Shown one piece after another: positions 7,901 through 16,632 of a stretch of 56,753 bases of DNA. The notes under the pieces are model-generated. The model was not told the DNA's origin and searched no databases. It saw nothing but the letters and a program-made list of their open reading frames with translations. A program made the translations under genes and the position numbers. Location of the stretch: the NCBI GenBank assembly GCA_021371965.1, contig JAJFVE010000066.1, positions 1 through 56,753 on the forward strand. The letters are read 5' to 3'. Source of the DNA: Planctomycetaceae bacterium (GTDB lineage: Bacteria; Planctomycetota; Phycisphaerae; SM23-33). Position 1 is the stretch's first letter. Each line of letters starts with the position of its first letter.

Positions 7901-7967
7901 ACCTCAGAGATTGTACAGGACGGGGGATCTATTCGGGTTAGCGGCGGAGGCTGCTCCGCGCGGTTCT

Positions 7968-9029
7968 TCAAGCCGGCGCGGGGGTAACCAGCGGGCGGCT
8001 TGTGATCAGGCCGATGCATCGGCCCTGGTTGCCGCAGGCGCAGTAATACATGTAGAACGTTTCGTTGGCGGGGTTGTACACCAGTGAAATCTTGTGCGCG
8101 TACTGTTGGTCCAGGCCGCCGGGGTGCCCGCCGGCCTTGTAGAGCGGCTCGGGATGCGCGGTCCAGTGCCGCAGGTCGCGCGAGAAGGCGATCATGATGT
8201 GCGCGCCGCCGCGGCCGACGCCGAAATAGAACATCACCCAGTGATCCCCGTCGCGGAACACCTTGCCGTCGGAGCAGAACTTGTCGTCATAGCCGCCCGG
8301 GCGCACGCGAACGATCGGGTTATTGGCGCAGCGCTGCCAGGTCAGCAGGTCCGCCGAGGTGGCCGCGCCCATCTGCTCGATCCAGTCGGGCATGTGCTTG
8401 GCGTTGTAAAAGTTGTAGAACGTCCCGTCGCACTCGACCAGCCACGGCTGATAGATGCAGTGCTTTTCCCACTCTGCGCAGTCCTTGTCATGAACGGACA
8501 GGATCGGCTCGGCCTTGGCGCGCGTCCAGGTCAGGCCGTCCTGGCTGGCGGCCACGCCCTCGTAGCCCGGGTCGATCTCGTAGCCGCCCTGGCGGGCATA
8601 GCACCCGTACAACGTCCAGTACTTGCCGGCGTGCTTCTTGAGCAGGCGCGGGGCCCTGATGTCGTAGGACGCGTAGAGATACGCCCCGACGACGCACCCG
8701 CCGAAGTCGAACTGCCCCTCTTGCCCGAAGCCCATCGCCAGTTGCGGATTGGTCCACTCAATGAGGTCCGTGCTCTGGCAGACGAAGCTATTGTAGCCCC
8801 GCCCGTCGAACCCGATGAAACTCATAAACCATTGCCCGTCGCGGCCGGGGATCTGGTAGACCGTCGGCACGTCGAAGTTCTGGAACTTCTCGTGCCCGGG
8901 TATCTGCCAGTTCGAGGGAATGACCGGCTGGCCAACGTAATGCCAGCCGCGATACGGGGCCGACCACGCATCCAGCATCTTGTCGGTTATGTCCATTTTG
9001 TCCATTTGGCTCACGCACCACTCCATCAT
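7968..9029 (-). CDS. Five-bladed beta-propeller glycosidase-like protein (GH32/43/130-like fold)
   Basis: The 353-aa protein has no signal peptide. It shows repeated blade motifs typical of the beta-fructosidase/GH43/GH130 superfamily: VPTVYQIPGRDGQWFMSFIGFDGRGYNSFVCQSTDLIEW, YEGVAASQDGLTWTRAKAEPIL, FYNFYNAKHMPDWIEQMGAATSADLLTWQR and ISLVYNPANETFYMYYCA. The 'S.DL..W' and 'S.DG..W' phrases mark successive blades. The substrate cannot be told; related planctomycete proteins are annotated as glycosyl hydrolases or glycoside phosphorylases. The ATG at 9029 has GGCGGGAAG upstream. It is divergent from the PQQ-propeller gene at 9127. Confidence 0.7.
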   Translation of the reverse strand: MMEWCVSQMDKMDITDKMLDAWSAPYRGWHYVGQPVIPSNWQIPGHEKFQNFDVPTVYQIPGRDGQWFMSFIGFDGRGYNSFVCQSTDLIEWTNPQLAMGFGQEGQFDFGGCVVGAYLYASYDIRAPRLLKKHAGKYWTLYGCYARQGGYEIDPGYEGVAASQDGLTWTRAKAEPILSVHDKDCAEWEKHCIYQPWLVECDGTFYNFYNAKHMPDWIEQMGAATSADLLTWQRCANNPIVRVRPGGYDDKFCSDGKVFRDGDHWVMFYFGVGRGGAHIMIAFSRDLRHWTAHPEPLYKAGGHPGGLDQQYAHKISLVYNPANETFYMYYCACGNQGRCIGLITSRPLVTPAPA

Positions 9030-9126
9030 CGAGTCTTCCCGCCTGTGTCAAGATCGTCGCACGGCGACACTTGCCAGACAAGATGATTTGCCCGCGTCGG
9101 AGACATGCAAACGGGGGTTACACTTC

Positions 9127-12100
9127 ATGATGGTGCCAAAGCGTCTGCTCATTCAGCGTCTGATTGCCGCCGCGCGGGAAATGCCCCGGCCTTGCATGGC
9201 CGGGGCTTTATGGGCAGTGATGTTGGCGACGATTTCCGCCGCCGCGGCACAGGACGTCGCCCCTCGGGCGATGGACATGTTCCCGGCATCTCAGCTCCAT
9301 CGCGAGATTGCCTGGAAACCCACCTGGGACGAAACGCTCAAGGCCAATCTCCAGCCGGGGTGGGACCAGCCCGGCCCGCCGCGCGACTATCCCGTGCCCG
9401 CCAAAAGCGTGATCGCCAGCCTGCAGAACGTTGAGCTGCTGTCGGCCATGATCGCCCACTTCCCCGCCCAGAAGGACAAGCACGCCTTGGCGTACCGCCA
9501 GATGGCCGACATCTACCAGCGCATGGGCAGCGTCTGGTGGCGAAACTTCTACCTGGGCAAGCTCATCGTCGAGTTCCCCTCGCGAGGCGACCTGATCGCG
9601 GCAGCCTGCGTGGACCTCTCGATGACGAGCCCGCGCGGACGTTTCGCGTCGGCAGCCGACTTTGAACCCATCGTTCGCCGCGCCATTGCGCTGTGTGAGC
9701 AGGGCGTCATTCCCCCCGATCATCCCGGCGCGGCCGCCGCCTGCGGCACGCTGGCCGACATTCTGCTGACCCAGATGCGCTATGACGCGTTTGGCCCGTT
9801 CCTGTGGCAGATGCAGGGCCTGCGAGCCAAGTGCCCCGGCGCTGCCGCCGCGGCCGCCAAGCTGCTGGCTACGACCGGTCATGCCAAACTCGCCGCCGAC
9901 CTTCAGCCGCAGGCGCCGGCGAACTTCTGGGACCCCGAGGCCCCGGCGCCCCGCGTGCGGGGCGTTCTGCCGCCGATGCCGCGCGACACGCCGCTGCAGA
10001 TGCGATGGCTGTCGCTGCGAAACATGGGCGTCGACACGCCCCTCAAAGACGCCGATATCGAACTCATCCAGGAGCTCCTCGACACCGCCGCGCGCGGCGA
10101 CGAGCTGATCCCCCTGGGCAAGAATACGTACACCGCCTGCTCGGCAGCGGCCGACGAGTTCCTCTCGCGCCTCCAGGATGTCGCCCTGGCGACGCTGGCC
10201 CAGGCCCAACAGCGCAGCGCCGTCAACCGCGTTCGCCAGTTGCTGCTCACGCGCGATCGCGATGAGATGATCCGCATCGCCCGGCGGTTTCCCTGGGCGC
10301 CAATCGTGCACGAGGCCCTGCTGGACTTCGCCGAGGAGGACCTGCGCGACGGCCGGCGGCAATGGGCACTGGCCGCCTACGACGACGTGCTCTCGCACAG
10401 CCGCGACACGCGCCTGCGCGCCCAGGCACAGGCGGGCCTGTGGTTGGCCCAGTTGCAGGAGGGCGATGCACCGGCGACGGCGGCCGTGCGCGACGATGTG
10501 CAGCTCCCCTGGCGAGGCGCTGCCGTTACGCTGGGCGAAGTGAAGAAGGCGATCTTTGGGCCAGGTGGCACAGGCTTTCCAGCCTGTGATGCCCAGCCTG
10601 GAAAGGCCATGCCGCCGGTGCGCGTGGCGCTGCCGGCTGCATGGATGGCCGCCGAGGCGGCTCAAGATGGTCCGCCGCCGATCGACGTGCCCTGGCCGGT
10701 CTCTCAGGTCCTGGTTTGCGGCCGGTACATCGTTGCGGCCACGCACAATCGGCTGGCGGGCTTCGCCGCCGGCGACGACAAGGCGCTGTGGGCTCAAACA
10801 CCGCCGCCGCAGTCTCTGCCGGCCCCGGACGGCCCGGTCGCACTGCACCGCAAGACGGACAACTGGTGGATCGAGTTTCAGTGCCAGCCGATCGTGCTCT
10901 CCGCCGGCGCCGGGCCCGGCGCTGCCATCGGCCTGCTCACGCGCAAGGGCGTCGACGTGCTGACGGCCCTCGACCCGCGCACGGGTAAGACGATCTGGTC
11001 GAGCGACGAGCTGCCGGCGTGGAAGACCTTGCGACCGATCAGCCACCCGACGCAGGCCGAGGGTCGGCTATACTTGCAGGCCGCCAGGAGCGACGGCGAG
11101 AACACTCAGGTGCTGCTGCTGTGCGCAGAGCCTGGCAGCGGCAACATTGTCTGGCAGCGTGTCCTGGGAACGACGCAGGCGGATTTGCTGGACAGCGCCC
11201 GCGGCGCCGGCCCGGGCGTGTACCAAAGCCGCGTCTATTGCTGCACGAATCTGGGGATCGTGGCCTGCTGCGACGCCCGAGACGGGGCCGTGCAGTGGCT
11301 CGGCGCGTACGACTCCGCCTGGCAGGAGGTGCGCGCGCCGCGCCAGCCGCTGCAGACTTCGCGACGGGGCGCCATGCCCGTCATCGCCGGCGGGGCGGTG
11401 GTGATGGCCCCGCGCGACCACAGCGGGCTGCTGGCCTTCAACCGCCTCAGCGGGCAGATGCTCTGGCAGGCCGCGCTGGTGGCCTCCGACCAGATCCTCG
11501 GCGTTGTCGCCGGCAAGGTGATCTCGATCAACACCCATTGGCTCTCGGCCACGGACGTTGCCGGCGGCCGCCTGTCCTGGTCGCGGCGTTTCGAGGACGG
11601 CACGGATTCGGCAGGCGCGATCGTCAACGGCGCCGTTGAGATCATTTCTGGAATGCAGGTCCTTCGCATCGACCCCGCAAGCGGCAAGACGCTCAGTGCG
11701 TCGGACGCGCCCGGTCCGGATGCGGTGCAGTCCCTCGTGCTGGGCGACGGGACGGTGCTGGAGATCGTGCCGCCGGCGGTCGCGGCCCCGGCGGGGGCGC
11801 CGTGGGCGCCGCCGGCCGGTGGGGCTGCGGCCGCTCTGGAGATCAAGAAGCTCTGGTCGCTGCCGCTGAGCAAGCCGCGTTTGCTGATGAGCGCCGACGA
11901 GACGGCCCCGCAGCGGTTCGGCGTGCAATGCGGGCGATGGCTGGGAGGCGTGGAGATCGCCCCGGCGGTGAAGCTGGCATGGCAGCGCACGCTGGCGGAA
12001 CTGCCCTCGGGCGTCGAGGCTGTCGGCGGGCGGACGATCGCCCGCACCGGCGAGAAGGTAGCTGCCTTCGACGGCGTCACCGGCCGCCAGCTATGGTCGA

Positions 12101-13059
12101 CGCGCCTGTCGTTCCCGCCGTACTATCTGGCCGGACAGGGCGACGTGCTGGTGGCCGACTCGGCGCCGGGGCCTTGGGAACTCAATGCAGCGGCGATCGA
12201 TGCGGCCTCAGGCAAGGTGCTCTGGTCACGCTGCTTCGACGATGCCCTGTGCCTGTTTCGGAGCTGGAACTCGCAGGGTCTGAGCGTGCGGCGCGGCGCC
12301 GACGGCGCGCCGGTCATCAGCTTATACATGCTCGCCAGCATGCTCAGTGAAAACCCCAACGGATTTCTTCTTGGGCAAGTGACGGTCGATTCCGCCAGCG
12401 GCGCGATCAAGAAGATCGCTACGGCCTTGCCCGGCGAGCGCGAGCCGCCGGCCTGGAGCGAGTTCCGCCCCAGCGCCATCGGCTATCTGATCGGAGGGCG
12501 AGAGGCGCGCATGGCCGTGATTGGCCCCGATGGGCTGGCCCGAAAGGCGCAGTGGAACCTGAGGACCGACATCGGCACTGCCCAGGCGTACCCGTGGTTC
12601 CTGCGAATGCAGGCCGACGCGTCGTGGGCGTATTTCAGCGAGTTCGGCAAGCTCGCGGTGATCGATGTGGCTTCTGGCAAGGCCGCCCAGTACGAAGTGC
12701 CCGCCGGACCGGTCGGGTCGCTGACGGCAGTCTATGCTGCCCGTGCGATCGGCAACGCCCTGGTGGTTGTCGCCGGCCACAAGGCGCAGTTCATCTATCG
12801 CAAGCAGCGCAAGACCCCCGACGAGCGATGGCAGCCGGTCGAGCCTAAACTTCTTGTGCACGTGTTCGACCGCGCGGGCGGCAAGTGCATCGTCAGCCGC
12901 GAACTGCCCGGCGTCGAGAGTGGCCGCTCGTGGGAGAACGATTGGGACGCGCAGGTCCGCATCCTCGACAACGCCCTCGTCGTGGCCGATCTCAACGGCG
13001 TGCACGTGCTGGCGGCGGCGTGGCCGCAGCCGCCGGCGGCAACGGGAGCACCGAAATGA
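9127..13059 (+). CDS. Large secreted TPR / PQQ beta-propeller protein (BamB-like)
   Basis: The 1310-aa product starts with an export signal (MAGALWAVMLATISAAAAQ after a basic N-terminus). Residues ~30-470 are an alpha-helical, TPR-like region (HALAYRQMADIYQRMGSVWWRNFYLGKLI). The rest contains many PQQ-like blades with the phrases 'LTALDPRTGKTIWSS', 'LLAFNRLSGQMLWQA', 'VAAFDGVTGRQLWST' and 'AAIDAASGKVLWSR'. Such proteins act as envelope scaffolds or quinoprotein-like sensors; no quinone-dependent catalytic set is evident. The start at 9127 (or 9130) follows a GGGGG stretch; the longer frame from 8980 runs through the divergent gene and is rejected. A palindromic repeat lies in frame at 10564-10613. 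The last codon overlaps the next start (ATGA). Confidence 0.88.
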   Translation: MMVPKRLLIQRLIAAAREMPRPCMAGALWAVMLATISAAAAQDVAPRAMDMFPASQLHREIAWKPTWDETLKANLQPGWDQPGPPRDYPVPAKSVIASLQNVELLSAMIAHFPAQKDKHALAYRQMADIYQRMGSVWWRNFYLGKLIVEFPSRGDLIAAACVDLSMTSPRGRFASAADFEPIVRRAIALCEQGVIPPDHPGAAAACGTLADILLTQMRYDAFGPFLWQMQGLRAKCPGAAAAAAKLLATTGHAKLAADLQPQAPANFWDPEAPAPRVRGVLPPMPRDTPLQMRWLSLRNMGVDTPLKDADIELIQELLDTAARGDELIPLGKNTYTACSAAADEFLSRLQDVALATLAQAQQRSAVNRVRQLLLTRDRDEMIRIARRFPWAPIVHEALLDFAEEDLRDGRRQWALAAYDDVLSHSRDTRLRAQAQAGLWLAQLQEGDAPATAAVRDDVQLPWRGAAVTLGEVKKAIFGPGGTGFPACDAQPGKAMPPVRVALPAAWMAAEAAQDGPPPIDVPWPVSQVLVCGRYIVAATHNRLAGFAAGDDKALWAQTPPPQSLPAPDGPVALHRKTDNWWIEFQCQPIVLSAGAGPGAAIGLLTRKGVDVLTALDPRTGKTIWSSDELPAWKTLRPISHPTQAEGRLYLQAARSDGENTQVLLLCAEPGSGNIVWQRVLGTTQADLLDSARGAGPGVYQSRVYCCTNLGIVACCDARDGAVQWLGAYDSAWQEVRAPRQPLQTSRRGAMPVIAGGAVVMAPRDHSGLLAFNRLSGQMLWQAALVASDQILGVVAGKVISINTHWLSATDVAGGRLSWSRRFEDGTDSAGAIVNGAVEIISGMQVLRIDPASGKTLSASDAPGPDAVQSLVLGDGTVLEIVPPAVAAPAGAPWAPPAGGAAAALEIKKLWSLPLSKPRLLMSADETAPQRFGVQCGRWLGGVEIAPAVKLAWQRTLAELPSGVEAVGGRTIARTGEKVAAFDGVTGRQLWSTRLSFPPYYLAGQGDVLVADSAPGPWELNAAAIDAASGKVLWSRCFDDALCLFRSWNSQGLSVRRGADGAPVISLYMLASMLSENPNGFLLGQVTVDSASGAIKKIATALPGEREPPAWSEFRPSAIGYLIGGREARMAVIGPDGLARKAQWNLRTDIGTAQAYPWFLRMQADASWAYFSEFGKLAVIDVASGKAAQYEVPAGPVGSLTAVYAARAIGNALVVVAGHKAQFIYRKQRKTPDERWQPVEPKLLVHVFDRAGGKCIVSRELPGVESGRSWENDWDAQVRILDNALVVADLNGVHVLAAAWPQPPAATGAPK
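10564..10613 (+). repeat. In-frame palindromic repeat inside the PQQ-propeller gene
   Basis: CACAGGCT (10569-10576), four bases and AGCCTGTG (10581-10588) form a perfect hairpin, followed by a second CAGCCTGGAAAGGCC half. The same core (GCCTTTCCAGGC) occurs between genes at 18834-18850 and 46795-46815. Here it encodes GGTGFPACDAQPGKAMP in the open frame between the TPR-like and propeller regions, so it has been tolerated as a peptide insert. Confidence 0.75.
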
Positions 13060-13745
13060 CGTTCGAAGGATTCCCCCGCGAGACGATCAAGTTCCTGGCC
13101 GACTTGGCCAAACACAATAACCGCGACTGGTTCGCCGCCAACAAGCCCCGCTACGAGCAGCACGTTCGCCAGCCGGCGCTGGCGTTCATCGAGGCCGTCG
13201 CCGCCCCGCTGGAGAAGGCATGCCCGTGCATCTTCGCCGACCCGACGCCCGTCGGCGGCTCGCTGATGCGCATCTACCGCGACACGCGATTCGGCGGAGA
13301 CAAGACGCCGTACAAGACAAACATCGGGATCCACTTCCGCCACGAGCGCGGCGACGACATTCACGCCCCGGGATTCTACTTTCACATCGACCCCAAGGAG
13401 TTCTTCCTGGCCTGCGGGATCTGGCGGCCCGAAGCGAAACCGCTGGCAGCCATCCGCACGCGCATCGCCGAGTACGGCGACGAATGGATTGGGATTGGCA
13501 AGGACAAGAAGTTCGCCAAAGACTGGGGCACCATCACCGGCGACCGCCTCAAGCGCCCCCCGCGAGGATTCGACACCGATCACCCCTGCATCGAAGACAT
13601 CAAGCTCAAGGAGTTCCTGGCCGTGGCCGACCTGCCGCGCGAAGTGATGTTCTCAGGCAAGCTCGTCGACGCCATCGTGAAAGTCAGCGCCACCGCCCGC
13701 CCGCTGATGAAGTTCCTCTGCGACGCGCTGGCCATCCCGTACTGA
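13056..13745 (+). CDS. DUF2461 (TIGR02453) family protein
   Basis: The 229-aa protein matches the DUF2461 family from end to end. It has FPRETIKFLADLAKHNNRDWFAANKPRYE at the N-terminus, then MRIYRDTRFGGDKTPYKTNIGIHFRHE, GFYFHIDPKEFFLACGIWRPE and a C-terminal LPREVMFSG segment. The family has no established biochemical activity. The ATG at 13056 overlaps the stop of the PQQ-propeller gene (ATGA), so the two are probably translationally coupled. Confidence 0.9.
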   Translation: MTFEGFPRETIKFLADLAKHNNRDWFAANKPRYEQHVRQPALAFIEAVAAPLEKACPCIFADPTPVGGSLMRIYRDTRFGGDKTPYKTNIGIHFRHERGDDIHAPGFYFHIDPKEFFLACGIWRPEAKPLAAIRTRIAEYGDEWIGIGKDKKFAKDWGTITGDRLKRPPRGFDTDHPCIEDIKLKEFLAVADLPREVMFSGKLVDAIVKVSATARPLMKFLCDALAIPY

Positions 13746-13749
13746 GGAA

Positions 13750-13843
13750 CCAGTTGTGAGTTGTGTGTGGTGAGTGGTGTGAAAAACCAGTTGTGTGTGG
13801 TGAGTGGTGAGACTCACAACTCACAACTCACAACTCACAACTC
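13750..13843. repeat. Tandem and inverted ACTCACAACT repeats
   Basis: Two copies of a GTTGTGTGTGGTGAGTGGTG block (about 13776-13810 and just before) face four tandem copies of CACAACTCA (about 13813-13843). The two sides are complementary and could fold into a long stem between the convergent DUF2461 and YprB-like genes. The last codons and stop of the YprB-like gene lie inside the repeat. Confidence 0.8.
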
Positions 13844-14719
13844 AGAAGGTTCGCTGCCGGTCAGGAGCATGGTCAGGAGCTGGACCATTGCCAGCAGATC
13901 TTCGCGGTTGGATTTCAGCACGCGCAGCAGGGGGGCCTCGTCGCCGGTTTCCATGAAGTAGCGGTAGATCTCCGGCACGGCCCGGCGGTCGAGGCTCGCT
14001 TTGCGGCGGCGGCCGCCGAAGGCCTGCTCCAGCGCGGGCAGAGAGAAGCTGCGCAACTGCCCGGCGTAACGCTTGCGGAAATCGGCCCGCAGATTGAGCA
14101 CCGCGGGCATGCGGTCGGGCAGGTTGATAGGGTGCAGGTCGGCGCGCTTGCGGAAGGAGGCCACGTCGCCCACGCGGGTGTCGAACGTAACCGCGACGCT
14201 TGCCTGGCCGAGCCTGTCGGCGATCGCCTGCAGCAGGGCGGGCTCTTCGCTTTCCTCCAGCGCCAGGAACTGCTCGATGAGCATGTCGTGGTCGTGCAGC
14301 AAGGCGGCGCCGGCCAGGAAGATCGCGGCATCGCCGCTGCCGCTGCGCTCGATGCGGAGGAACAACACGTCCTCGCCGCGGGCATCCGAGACCGCGCACA
14401 GTCCCGGCGAGGACTCAAGCTCGTCGAACCGCTGGCGCGCCCCGCGCATGACGCGGTCGAACTCGGCGACGGTCTGCCCGCCGCGACTATGGACGTCTTG
14501 TGGATCGGTCGCGATGCGCCGGCATGACCACTTGCCGACGGTGAAAGCGATGCCCAATGCATCCGCAGCCGGCTCTTCAACAGGTTCCTCAGGCAGAGCC
14601 TGGGGTGCAGGTGTCGGCCGGGGCTTGGGTGGGTTCTTGAGCAGATCGGCGGCCGAGGTGATCCTGTCGCCGATGGCCCGTTTGAGATCGTCGAGCTTTT
14701 TGCGGCGATCGTGGGTCAT
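13835..14719 (-). CDS. YprB-like RNase H-fold exonuclease relative, active site probably degenerate
   Basis: The 294-aa protein has a disordered Pro-rich N-terminus to about residue 55. After that it follows the layout of the YprB/RNase H-like exonuclease family: VLFLRIERSGSGDAAIFLAGAAL, EEPALLQAIADRL, VTFDTRVGDVASFRKRA, then SFSLPALEQAFGG, EIYRYFMETGDEAPLLRVLKSNREDLLAMVQLL. In the family the first block is FLDIETTGL, whose D and E bind metal. Here the D is replaced by R (FLRIERSG), so activity is doubtful. The start at 14719 is chosen because the family homology starts after it and the frame above it overlaps the next gene. The C-terminal Glu-Leu and stop come from a repeat. Confidence 0.68.
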   Translation of the reverse strand: MTHDRRKKLDDLKRAIGDRITSAADLLKNPPKPRPTPAPQALPEEPVEEPAADALGIAFTVGKWSCRRIATDPQDVHSRGGQTVAEFDRVMRGARQRFDELESSPGLCAVSDARGEDVLFLRIERSGSGDAAIFLAGAALLHDHDMLIEQFLALEESEEPALLQAIADRLGQASVAVTFDTRVGDVASFRKRADLHPINLPDRMPAVLNLRADFRKRYAGQLRSFSLPALEQAFGGRRRKASLDRRAVPEIYRYFMETGDEAPLLRVLKSNREDLLAMVQLLTMLLTGSEPSEL

Positions 14720-14727
14720 GGCAATCG

Positions 14728-15606
14728 CTAGGTCCGCAGGCGGCGGTACAGGTCGATCTCGCCGGCAAGGTCCTCGGCCATCTGCTGCCACGAGGGCGGC
14801 GTGAAGCCGATCTCGCGACGCAGTCGCGAGGAGTCGAGGCTGCGGTCGCAGGCGACCTTGTCTTCGGGCTCGACGCGGATGTCCAGCCGGCAGGTCGCGG
14901 CGATCAGGCGCAGCAGATCGAACTTGCTGACCGGCTCGCTCGAAACGTGATACAAACCCGACAGGGCCGGGCGGTTAGCGACGATGTCGGCCAGCACCTG
15001 CGCCAGCACCTGCGTGCTGAAGCCGCTGAAGATCGCCCGCGTGTAGCCCTTGACGGTCTTGCCTTCCTGGCTGAGGAACCACTCCAGCAGGCCGACCGTG
15101 CGCGACAGCTCGCGACCGATCATCGACGTGCGAAGCGTCAGGCAGTTGGGCCCGGACACTTCGCCCAGCAGCTTGCTGCGGCCGTACAGGTCGGTCGCGT
15201 CGGGCGTGTCGCGCTCGCTGTACATGCCGTCGCGGCCGGAGAAGACGCAGTCGGTGCCGATCTGGATCAGGCGAAAGCCCCTCTGCCGCGAGAGCTTGTC
15301 CAGCCAGTGCGGCAGGAGCGCGTTGAGGGTGACGGCCTCGATGGCGCTGTCGTCGGTCATCGTCTGCTTGAGAACGCCCACGCAGTTGACGACGACGTCA
15401 GGGGCCGCGGCCTCGACCACGCCAGTGACGGCCGGCAGGCTGCACAGATCGGCCTGGGGGATGACGTGGACGTTTCCAAAGAACGGCCAATGCGCACAGT
15501 AAGCGGCGTCGGCCCGGACCGTCGTCCAAGTGTCGAACATCGGGCCGAAGACCTGGCAGGTCTTGTGCCCGAGCATTCCCGTGCCGCCTAAGATCAGTAC
15601 GCGCAT
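14728..15606 (-). CDS. RmlD-like sugar-nucleotide reductase (SDR)
   Basis: The 292-aa enzyme belongs to the extended SDR/RmlD group that reduces 4-keto sugar nucleotides such as dTDP-4-keto-rhamnose. It shows the Rossmann motif LGGTGMLG at residues 5-12, VVNCVGVLKQ in the middle, the SDR catalytic Y-x3-K as LYGRSKLLGE, and C-terminal phrases SGLYHVSSEPVSKFDLLRLIA. The substrate is not certain; no rmlA/B/C partners are in the window. Nine bases separate it from the next gene downstream and it sits at the promoter-distal end of the glycan locus. MRVLILGG at 15606 is the natural family start. Confidence 0.85.
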   Translation of the reverse strand: MRVLILGGTGMLGHKTCQVFGPMFDTWTTVRADAAYCAHWPFFGNVHVIPQADLCSLPAVTGVVEAAAPDVVVNCVGVLKQTMTDDSAIEAVTLNALLPHWLDKLSRQRGFRLIQIGTDCVFSGRDGMYSERDTPDATDLYGRSKLLGEVSGPNCLTLRTSMIGRELSRTVGLLEWFLSQEGKTVKGYTRAIFSGFSTQVLAQVLADIVANRPALSGLYHVSSEPVSKFDLLRLIAATCRLDIRVEPEDKVACDRSLDSSRLRREIGFTPPSWQQMAEDLAGEIDLYRRLRT

Positions 15607-15686
15607 GATGGCAGGTATTTTACCGTTGCGGCGGCGGCGGGGGAACGGGAAATGGATGGCGGGAACCGGGAAATGGGAACCTGTCC

Positions 15687-15740
15687 CGTGGGGACGCCCA
15701 TGCCACAAAGCAAGAGCATGGGCAAGACGCCTGTGCTACC
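15687..15740. repeat. REP-like palindromes of the GGGACGCCC class
   Basis: GTGGGGACGCCCATGCCAC and GAGCATGGGCAAGACGCCTGTGCTAC are two imperfect palindromic units. The second supplies the stop codon of the methyltransferase gene (TAG, minus strand, 15738-15736). Similar units occur at 28637-28683, 38583-38636, 47784-47893 and 49745-49840. Confidence 0.75.
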
Positions 15741-16632
15741 TCTTGCGGGCGATCGCCAGGCAGGCGTCGAAAAAGTTGACCGGGACGGTGAATCCGATCT
15801 TCCGACCGGGGGAGGAAGTCTGCGGCGACGCTTTGAGCAGCCCCGCGCGCTGGAAGAGGTAGCGGAGGGTAAAGCGGCGGCTGTAGGTTCCCCAGGACTC
15901 GACGGCGAACCCGCATTCGCCGAGCATGCGCTCGAGCGTGGGGCGGGTGAAATAATAGATGTGGCTGCGGATCAGGTGCGGCCAGCGGTGGCCCAGGATC
16001 CGCGCGAACAGGCTGCCGATGTCAGGCGTCATCACGATCAGGCGCCCGCCGCTCTTGAGCAGCGAGGCCGTCTTAAGCAGCGCCTGGCGCGGGCTGACGA
16101 GGTGCTCGACCACGTCCCACATCGTTATCGCGTCGAAACTGCCGGCGGGGAAGTCGGCCGTATCGAGCGTGCCGTTGTGGATGAACGCCTCGCCGATGAG
16201 CCTGCGGGCGACAGCCGCAGACTCCTGCCCAGGCTCGACGCCGTAGCGCTCGTAGTCGCCACCGAGGCAGTCCAGGAAGAGCCCGGCCGAGCAGCCGACG
16301 TCGAGCACCCGTGCCGGCGGCGGGACGTGCCTTCGCAGCATCGCCGCGTCGCGCGAAGCCGTCAGGCGCCGCGACGATTCCTCCTGAAGATAGCTGGCGA
16401 TCGGCAGGGCCTTGTATTTGCCGACGAGCCCCTCGGCGGCGTCGCGCGGATTGGCGTAGATGAGCCCGCAGACGCGGCAGCGCACGATGCGCGGGTGCTC
16501 GCCCTGCTCGCCCAGGACGGTGAAGTCGCTCTCGGCCAGGCTCCGCATGCGGCGCGGCTCGAGGTAGACCTCGCAGTCGTCGCTGCCGCACAGGTCGCAG
16601 GGGACATGTTGGGACTGGTCGGCGGCGTTCAT
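15736..16632 (-). CDS. SAM-dependent methyltransferase with N-terminal zinc-binding module
   Basis: The 298-aa protein begins with a zinc-ribbon-like module, CDLCGSDDCEVYLE followed about 40 residues later by CRVCGLIYANPR. A class I SAM-binding Rossmann domain follows: VLDVGCSAGLFLDCL (motif I), YGVEPGQESAAVA, FDAITMWDVVEHLVSPRQALLKTASLLKSGGRLIVMTPD. This layout is common for methyltransferases in surface-polysaccharide loci that modify sugars or chain ends. The start at 16632 overlaps the stop of the upstream GT2 gene by 4 bp (ATGA). The stop lies inside a REP-like element. Confidence 0.88.
   Translation of the reverse strand: MNAADQSQHVPCDLCGSDDCEVYLEPRRMRSLAESDFTVLGEQGEHPRIVRCRVCGLIYANPRDAAEGLVGKYKALPIASYLQEESSRRLTASRDAAMLRRHVPPPARVLDVGCSAGLFLDCLGGDYERYGVEPGQESAAVARRLIGEAFIHNGTLDTADFPAGSFDAITMWDVVEHLVSPRQALLKTASLLKSGGRLIVMTPDIGSLFARILGHRWPHLIRSHIYYFTRPTLERMLGECGFAVESWGTYSRRFTLRYLFQRAGLLKASPQTSSPGRKIGFTVPVNFFDACLAIARKR

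Noticed and set aside
9208..11046. 612-codon minus-strand frame inside the PQQ-propeller gene
   Set aside because: Antisense shadow. The plus frame has signal peptide, TPR-like and PQQ-propeller motifs.
13750..13843. Tandem CACAACTCA repeats as a possible CRISPR array
   Set aside because: The units are about 10 bp without spacers and no cas genes are present. It is a simple inverted/tandem repeat.
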